Positions 63,892 through 64,000 of a DNA stretch of 64,000 bases are shown piece after piece; within the stretch, counting starts at the first letter, position 1; every line of letters begins with the position of its first letter. Below the pieces are notes generated by a model. The model was not told the DNA's origin and made no database searches. It was given only the letters and a program-made list of their open reading frames with translations. The position numbers and the translations under genes are program-made. Source of the DNA: Saccharospirillum alexandrii (lineage in GTDB: Bacteria > Pseudomonadota > Gammaproteobacteria > Pseudomonadales > Natronospirillaceae); the NCBI RefSeq assembly GCF_004000275.1, contig NZ_RCIP01000002.1, positions 868,283-932,282 on the forward strand, read 5' to 3'.

Positions 63892-64000
63892 ATGAAAAAC
63901 CACTCAGCTACTGTGCTGGAACTGCTCGATGACCTGGTTGATGCCAACCTGATTCTATTCAACGAGGGGGTGGTCGACGCCTTCGGTCATGTCAGTGTGC
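63892..64000 (+). CDS. Class II aldolase/decarboxylase, N-terminal part (runs off window)
   Basis: The ATG at 63892 (AGAGG upstream) opens a frame to the window end. The 36 visible residues include LLDDLVDANLILFNEGVVDA followed by FGHVSV, the start of class II aldolase/adducin-fold proteins. Members in phthalate-type clusters act as dihydroxyphthalate decarboxylases. The metal-binding His residues lie beyond the window except the His in GHVSV. Confidence 0.75.
   Translation, partial: MKNHSATVLELLDDLVDANLILFNEGVVDAFGHVSV

Overview
The window reads as accessory DNA of a gammaproteobacterium, probably marine (the mer, copper, CDF and integrase proteins look like those of Marinobacter- or Oceanospirillales-type genomes; this is recollection, no search was run). 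It has mobile-element genes, decayed IS remnants, orphan antitoxins and metal resistance on the left and carbon/nitrogen catabolism on the right. No rRNA, tRNA or CRISPR array was seen.

Layout. 1-8993: an MbcA/ParS-type antitoxin cut by the window edge, a NadS/HigA-like antitoxin, then a three-gene module (171, 771 and 1059 aa) with two very large tyrosine-recombinase proteins, two small genes and an IS3 relic. 9103-9229: five 17-bp palindromes in a regular array. 9297-44993: an SOS-controlled umuDC operon (umuD at 44529-44966 behind a LexA box) whose umuC has been split. Its first 81 codons lie at 44287-44532 and the rest at 9297-10336, about 34 kb away.

The insertion appears to be two related Tn554-like elements placed head to tail in the same umuC site. 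Element 1 (about 10337-17398) carries arsenic/mercury genes (BASS permease, rhodanese, flavin disulfide reductase, merF, merA, merP, merT, divergent merR) and has lost its recombinases; an IS630 relic lies where tnpA should be. Element 2 (about 17397-44289) carries tnpA and tnpB at its right end plus a 22-kb copper, divalent-metal and thiol-redox cargo. That cargo includes CDF exporters, CadR, CopA, a CueR-like regulator, PCuAC, CtaG, three SCO proteins, DsbA/DsbB, a stand-alone DsbD alpha domain, two CcdA, two thioredoxin-like proteins, DUF411 and a cytochrome c. MerR-family promoters with 19-bp spacers lie before merT, the CadR-linked CDF gene, copA and the Met-rich protein gene at 34862.

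44994-46782 holds an orphan MazE/AbrB antitoxin and a nonsense-mutated vapB. 46783-59014 holds two separate FrlB/FrlD-type (SIS deglycase plus PfkB kinase) loci for Amadori compounds such as fructosyl-amino acids. The first uses a sugar-type ABC importer lacking an ATPase gene, the second a complete polar-amino-acid ABC importer; each has its own GntR/UTRA regulator. 60014-64000 has nadC next to a phthalate-type aromatic catabolic cluster (Rieske-oxygenase reductase, Gfo/Idh/MocA dihydrodiol dehydrogenase, MarR regulator, start of a class II aldolase/decarboxylase).
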